A DNA stretch of 20,562 nt, taken from assembly GCA_964467615.1 (NCBI GenBank), contig CAYXRK010000083.1, forward strand, positions 1 through 20,562, written 5' to 3'. Of the stretch, positions 17,550 through 20,562 are shown in pieces. Positions within the stretch are counted from its first letter, which is position 1, and every line of letters begins with the position of its first letter. The notes under the pieces were generated by a model. It saw nothing but the letters and a program-made list of their open reading frames with translations, had not been told where the DNA came from and did not search any database. Source of the stretch: CAYXRK01 sp964467615. Its GTDB lineage: Bacteria > Hydrogenedentota > Hydrogenedentia > Hydrogenedentales > GCA-2746185. The translations under genes were made by a program, and so were the position numbers.

Positions 17550-17588
17550 TGACAGCCGTATTATCTGATTTAATGCGTTGGCTGTCAA
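17550..17588 (-). promoter_or_regulatory. sigma-70 promoter with palindromic operator for the lipoprotein operon
   Basis: On the minus strand a perfect TTGACA (17588-17583) is followed after exactly 17 nt by GATAAT (17565-17560), one mismatch from TATAAT. Transcription would start near 17553, about 75 nt ahead of the LRR gene. A perfect 8-bp inverted repeat, TGACAGCC (17550-17557) and GGCTGTCA (17580-17587), has one arm over the -35 and the other just downstream of the -10. That is a typical place for a repressor or dimeric regulator. Confidence 0.7.
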
Positions 17589-18051
17589 CAATTTTCTCCC
17601 CCCTCGAGCGTCTGTTCAAACCAAGGCCGCCACCGACAGCACCCGATCAAACAGAGCGGGCACGAGGCCGTACAGGTCGATCTACACTATCGACAGCGAT
17701 TATTCACGCTGCCCATTCAAAAAACGTCAAACCGGATTTCAGGTGGTTGGCGGAAGATCGCACTTGTCGGAAACGAATTGTTTGATCGGCGCCGCGCCCC
17801 CCAAATTCCCGAGAAGATTCACCAGCGTATCGTTCGCCAAGCAGATAATCTCTTGAAACGCATTCGCGACAATCGGACGCTGTTGGGACAATTCCCCTAA
17901 GTGCTTCACCGTAAACATCCTCCCTAGTTACAGAGTCGCTGGCCCGGAAGGCGCCAATGCACTCGTATTCCCCCTTCACACCACGCATACTTCGCGCGGA
18001 TGTTGTAAAGAGATTACCTCATCCGGGAACCGCTGTCAAGCACAAACTCAA

Positions 18052-18087
18052 TCGGCGCAAAAATTTGCGCGGTTTTTCACGCGCCGA
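18052..18087. other. nested inverted repeats with alternative pairing
   Basis: GCGCAAAAATTTGCGC (18055-18070) is a 16-nt palindrome with 7-bp arms and is followed by GGTTTTT. An outer pair, TCGGCGC (18052-18058) and GCGCCGA (18081-18087), uses the same left arm, so the two hairpins exclude each other. It could be a terminator, an attenuator or a protein-binding palindrome. No gene lies directly next to it. Confidence 0.35.
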
Positions 18088-18199
18088 AATCATCGTTCAT
18101 CTTACAATCCGTGTCATCAAGTATAACGTGCGCCTACTTTCGATCCCAATCCTTTTCTCTCGAGAACGTCCTCTGGCCTATCAGCTTGTCTTACTCGAA

Positions 18200-18226
18200 G
18201 GGGAGGGCGAGGCTCCCGCCGAGCCG
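18200..18226. repeat. REP-like GC-rich repeat, copy 2
   Basis: Identical over 27 nt to 2406-2432, in the same orientation, with the same GGCTC-CCGCC-GAGCC hairpin. Outside the block the sequences differ. It lies in non-coding DNA, as does the first copy. Confidence 0.7.
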
Positions 18227-18326
18227 GAGACAGCCGGTACACAATGAACCACCAATCGCAAGCACGATGATTCCTCCGCTTGTTGTTTCATGGGAAACTG
18301 AGGATTACTGACGCCGCGCCCCATAT

Positions 18327-18362
18327 AAAAAGTCGGGCGGCGCACCACGGGGTGCGCCGCCC
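18327..18362 (-). terminator. strong rho-independent terminator, minus strand
   Basis: On the minus strand a perfect 12-bp GC-rich stem (18362-18351 with 18346-18335) has a 4-nt loop and is followed by GAC and then TTTTT (18331-18327). It is the strongest terminator-like signal in the window. It lies about 390 nt beyond the stop of the sigma-54 activator, too far to be simply its own terminator. Confidence 0.75.
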
Positions 18363-18638
18363 TCGGGCAGAGTGGGAAGCGCGTGCCGCGCGGGGCGGCT
18401 GGCGCCACGCTGGGCCGCGTGAAACCATTCCGCGCCTCCCGGAGGAACGGGGCAAAGCAGCGCCGAAGACGCAACTCGCCCCGAAATCCGCTTCGGATCG
18501 TTGCGGATTTTCCGTGTTATCTTCCGGCCCGGTCGGAGTGTCCGCAACGCCCCCAACACCACAAGCGCCATGCCAGGGCGGGTGAGGACTCGCAAATCCA
18601 TGAATCGCAACGGCTTTCGTCCGATTTCAATGCGCGGG
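18335..18638 (-). ncRNA. candidate small RNA between promoter and terminator
   Basis: A promoter-like pair at 18672-18645 and the terminator at 18362-18327 would give a transcript of about 300 nt. The interval contains several self-complementary stretches, such as CCGAA-N6-TTCGG and CCTCC-C-GGAGG. It lacks a convincing ORF, because the only long open frame runs straight through the terminator. It does not show the signatures of RNase P RNA, tmRNA or SRP RNA that I know. It could equally be the remains of a lost gene. Confidence 0.3.
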
Positions 18639-18644
18639 GCGGCC

Positions 18645-18672
18645 CGTATAAAGCTACGCGCGGGTAGGTCAA
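18645..18672 (-). promoter_or_regulatory. possible promoter of the candidate small RNA
   Basis: On the minus strand TTGACC (18672-18667), 16 nt spacer, TATACG (18650-18645). The spacer begins with the near-palindrome TACCCGCGCGTA, which shares 9 of 12 positions with TACGCTTGCGTA in the region upstream of the sigma-54 activator. It starts 80 nt after the activator's stop codon. Confidence 0.4.
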
Positions 18673-18751
18673 CCTTGTAGAACGACGTTTAGGTAGGCCG
18701 GGAGCGAGTTCGCGCGGACCGAACGCGACAGCGCATCATGGAAGACTATCG

Positions 18752-20314
18752 TCAGACAGCTCGCGCGGTCTTGAAGTCACGCGAGTCGATTCGATACTTC
18801 TCCACGCGCAACCCCATGATGCGCTCGCTGATTCCCAATTCCTTGGCCGCCTTGGCCCGGTTGCCCCGCGAATTTTTCAGCGACTCGACGATCATCTCTC
18901 GCTCCAGTTGACCGATGCGGTCCTCGAGCGTCCCTCGCATCACCGTGTTGCTCGCCTCGGCTGTCTGCAACGTCGGCGGCAAATGATGCCCGTGAATCAC
19001 GTCGTCCGAGCTGAGCAATACCGCCCGCTCAATGCAATTCTCCAACTCACGCACGTTTCCCGGCCAGTGGTAGCTCATCAACATATCTATCGCCGGCGTT
19101 GAAATGCGCCGCACGCGCTTGTTGTTGTGTTTGCTGTATTTCTCGACGAAGAAATTCGCGAGTTCCAAAATGTCCGTCCGCCGTTCGCGGAGCGGCGGAA
19201 TGTGGACCGGAAAAACGTTCAAGCGGTAATACAAATCTTGGCGGTATTCCTTGTCCTCGATCATCTCCTCGAGATTCCGGTTCGTCGCCGTGATCACCCG
19301 CACGTCTACTTTGATCGTCTCGTTCCCGCCGACGCGCTCGAACTCTCTCTCCTGCAGCACGCGAAGCATCCGAATCTGGGTGTGCGGCGACAAATCGCCA
19401 ATCTCGTCCAAGAAAATAGTCCCGCCGTGCGCCGCCTCGAACCGCCCCTTGCGCTGCGCCGTCGCGCCCGTGAATGCGCCCTTCTCATGGCCGAACAGTT
19501 CGCTCTCAATCACCGATTCCGGCAGCGCCGCGCAGTTCACTTTTACGAACGGCCGCTTCGCCCGAGGGCTGTTGTAGTGGATCGCGTGCGCCACCAACTC
19601 CTTCCCCACGCCGCTCTCGCCGCGTATCAGCACCGTCGCGTCGCTCGACAACACCAGCGCGATCTCGTCGAACACCTTCTGCATCAAACTAGACCGGCCG
19701 ACGATGTTCGCCGGACGAAATCTGTCCTTGAGTTCCTCCTGCAGGCGCGTGTTCTCATCGATCAACCGCTTGCGATCTTGCTCCGCCTCGATCCGCAGTC
19801 GCACCGCTTGCGCCACCAGCGATGCGATGATGGTCAGGAGCCGCATGTCCTCGTCGAGCGATTCGTGCTCTTGGAATAAACGATCCACGCTCAGCGCTCC
19901 GACCGTTTCGGTCCCCACCTTGATCGGTACGCAGATGAACGATATCTCCTCCTTGCGCAAATCGGCGCGCGATTTCGTGCGATTCAAAAAACGGGGTTCC
20001 TCGGAGACCTTCGGGACAATCACCGCCCGCCCCGATTGCACGACAAGCCCCGTGATCCCCTCGCCGAGCATATAGCGGCCACGCTCCTTCTCGCCGCTCG
20101 TCAAACCGTGAGCAGCCTCGATGGCCAACTCGCCGCTTTCCCGATCCAAAAGCGTCAGCGCGCCCCGCAACATCCCCGTGTGCTTCGCAATCGTCTTCAT
20201 CGTCGGATCCGCCACCTCGCGCAGATCCATCGTCCGATCGAGAATCTGGCTTATCTCGAAAAGCAACGCGAGTTCCGATACGTCGGGACGTACCGCGGGT
20301 GTTCGAGAGGGCAT
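18752..20314 (-). CDS. NifA-type sigma-54-dependent transcriptional activator
   Basis: A 520-residue enhancer-binding protein that remodels sigma-54 RNA polymerase. Domains: a GAF sensor (about 15-172), a linker helix (175-200), an AAA+ domain (204-430) with Walker A GESGVGKE (232-239), the sigma-54-contacting GAFTGA (279-284), Walker B TIFLDE (299-304) and the WPGNVRELEN sequence near 417, then a Fis-type helix-turn-helix (about 470-512, NRAKAAKELGISERIMGLRVEKY). The GAF-AAA-Fis layout and the wording of the GAF domain resemble NifA. The Cys cluster of oxygen-sensitive rhizobial NifA is absent. I start at the ATG 20314, with AGGA 8 nt upstream; a TTG at 20320 lies too close to that site. No nif or other obvious target gene is in the window, so the name NifA is not assigned and the GAF ligand is unknown. 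Confidence 0.94.
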   Translation of the reverse strand: MPSRTPAVRPDVSELALLFEISQILDRTMDLREVADPTMKTIAKHTGMLRGALTLLDRESGELAIEAAHGLTSGEKERGRYMLGEGITGLVVQSGRAVIVPKVSEEPRFLNRTKSRADLRKEEISFICVPIKVGTETVGALSVDRLFQEHESLDEDMRLLTIIASLVAQAVRLRIEAEQDRKRLIDENTRLQEELKDRFRPANIVGRSSLMQKVFDEIALVLSSDATVLIRGESGVGKELVAHAIHYNSPRAKRPFVKVNCAALPESVIESELFGHEKGAFTGATAQRKGRFEAAHGGTIFLDEIGDLSPHTQIRMLRVLQEREFERVGGNETIKVDVRVITATNRNLEEMIEDKEYRQDLYYRLNVFPVHIPPLRERRTDILELANFFVEKYSKHNNKRVRRISTPAIDMLMSYHWPGNVRELENCIERAVLLSSDDVIHGHHLPPTLQTAEASNTVMRGTLEDRIGQLEREMIVESLKNSRGNRAKAAKELGISERIMGLRVEKYRIDSRDFKTARAV

Positions 20315-20351
20315 TTTCAATTTCCTACTGGAATGTAGTTAGAGCCACAGC

Positions 20352-20379
20352 CACATACGCAAGCGTACACTTATGTCAA
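20352..20379 (-). promoter_or_regulatory. possible promoter with palindrome for the sigma-54 activator
   Basis: On the minus strand TTGACA (20379-20374) is perfect; 16 nt later TATGTG (20357-20352) is a poor -10. The perfect palindrome-like TACGC-N2-GCGTA (20356-20367) covers the spacer and touches the -10, so a repressor, or the activator itself, could act here. Confidence 0.4.
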
Positions 20380-20523
20380 ACACATTGCAAGACGGTATGA
20401 TTCATCTCCATTACCGACAATTCAGGAGGCGCTTAATACCCGGGCCGCTCCGGCGACTCAAGTATCCCTGACGGCAGAATCGCAAAGCTGTCCTAAAATT
20501 CAGCCTTCACGCCCATTCTGCGC

Positions 20524-20562
20524 CACTCGCCACTCGTCATTCGTCATTCGTCATTCGTCATT
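20524..20562. repeat. heptanucleotide tandem repeat reaching the window end
   Basis: Period-7 array: CACTCGC, CACTCGT, then CATTCGT three times and a partial CATT, about 5.6 units. The units drift from CACTCG to CATTCG. The array continues beyond the window, so its full copy number is unknown. It is non-coding on both strands as far as can be seen. Confidence 0.8.

Larger units (their letters stand above)
17589..18751. other. gene-poor interval of about 1.16 kb
   Basis: I find no convincing protein gene here. Several frames stay open for 90-100 codons, but they have no ribosome binding site, no recognisable domain and biased compositions caused by GC-rich repeats. The interval contains a nested hairpin (18052-18087), the second copy of the REP-like repeat (18200-18226), and a minus-strand promoter and terminator pair (18672 to 18327) that may delimit a small RNA. 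Base composition drops to more A+T at about 17830-18130. No tRNA or known structured RNA could be recognised. Confidence 0.6.

Noticed and set aside
17704..18247. Two open frames of about 95 codons (minus 17704-17988, plus 17957-18247)
   Set aside because: No domain, no ribosome site, no signal peptide. The second one reads through the REP-like repeat and the nested hairpin.
18430..18480. Plus-strand sequence with GGAGGAAC and AAAGCAGC, reminiscent of the SRP RNA tip
   Set aside because: The required GUCAGG partner strand and the GGAA-capped hairpin spacing are absent.
18305..18610. Minus-strand open frame of about 100 codons in the gene-poor interval
   Set aside because: It starts with TTG, has no ribosome binding site and reads through a strong terminator hairpin. 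Its composition follows the GC-rich hairpins.

Overview
The window is bacterial, GC-rich and mostly densely coded. It holds twelve supportable protein genes, several promoter, terminator and hairpin signals, one dispersed repeat present twice, and one tandem repeat. No tRNA, rRNA, CRISPR array, transposase or phage gene was seen. Large Cys-anchored surface proteins built from BACON-like repeats, a REP-like GC-rich repeat, a heptamer tandem repeat and Gram-negative-style lipoboxes recall the Planctomycetota/Hydrogenedentota type of genome. That assignment is an inference and no marker gene here settles it.

Left part (1-8370), mostly housekeeping. A secreted protein with a degenerate glycosidase-like architecture lies 3 nt ahead of ispE (isoprenoid MEP pathway). 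Convergent to them is tyrS (tyrosyl-tRNA synthetase), with a REP-like repeat in the gap. A small overlapping DUF4258/DUF2283 pair follows and looks like a toxin-antitoxin-type cassette. A carboxy-terminal processing protease (CtpA/S41) is divergent from a gamma-glutamyltransferase gene (ggt), which is followed 13 nt later by pdxH (vitamin B6 salvage).

Middle (8403-17588), the most distinctive part. Three genes run on the minus strand from one good sigma-70-type promoter that carries a perfect 8-bp inverted repeat, to one good rho-independent terminator. They encode an LRR lipoprotein (201 aa), a 1115-aa lipoprotein and a 1600-aa lipoprotein. The two large proteins are paralogues. Each has a lipobox with Cys23, an N-terminal array of immunoglobulin-like BACON-type repeats, a von Willebrand factor A domain with a MIDAS site, shared flanking regions that I cannot assign to a named family, and C-terminal BACON-type repeat(s). 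All three proteins have Cys-Pro at the predicted lipidation site. This looks like a co-expressed set of surface-anchored, metal-dependent binding proteins and is the best candidate for an undescribed system.

Right part (17589-20562). A gene-poor stretch of about 1.16 kb contains the second copy of the REP-like repeat, a nested hairpin, and a minus-strand promoter and terminator about 300 nt apart with no convincing ORF between them, which makes a candidate small RNA. Beyond it lies a NifA-type sigma-54 activator (GAF, AAA+, Fis) with no nitrogenase genes nearby. Its upstream region has a -35-like box with a palindrome, and a heptanucleotide tandem repeat runs off the window end.

Start codons were changed from the longest reading frame for ctpA, ggt, the 1115-aa lipoprotein, the LRR lipoprotein, the sigma-54 activator and the DUF4258 gene. 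The reasons are given in each entry.
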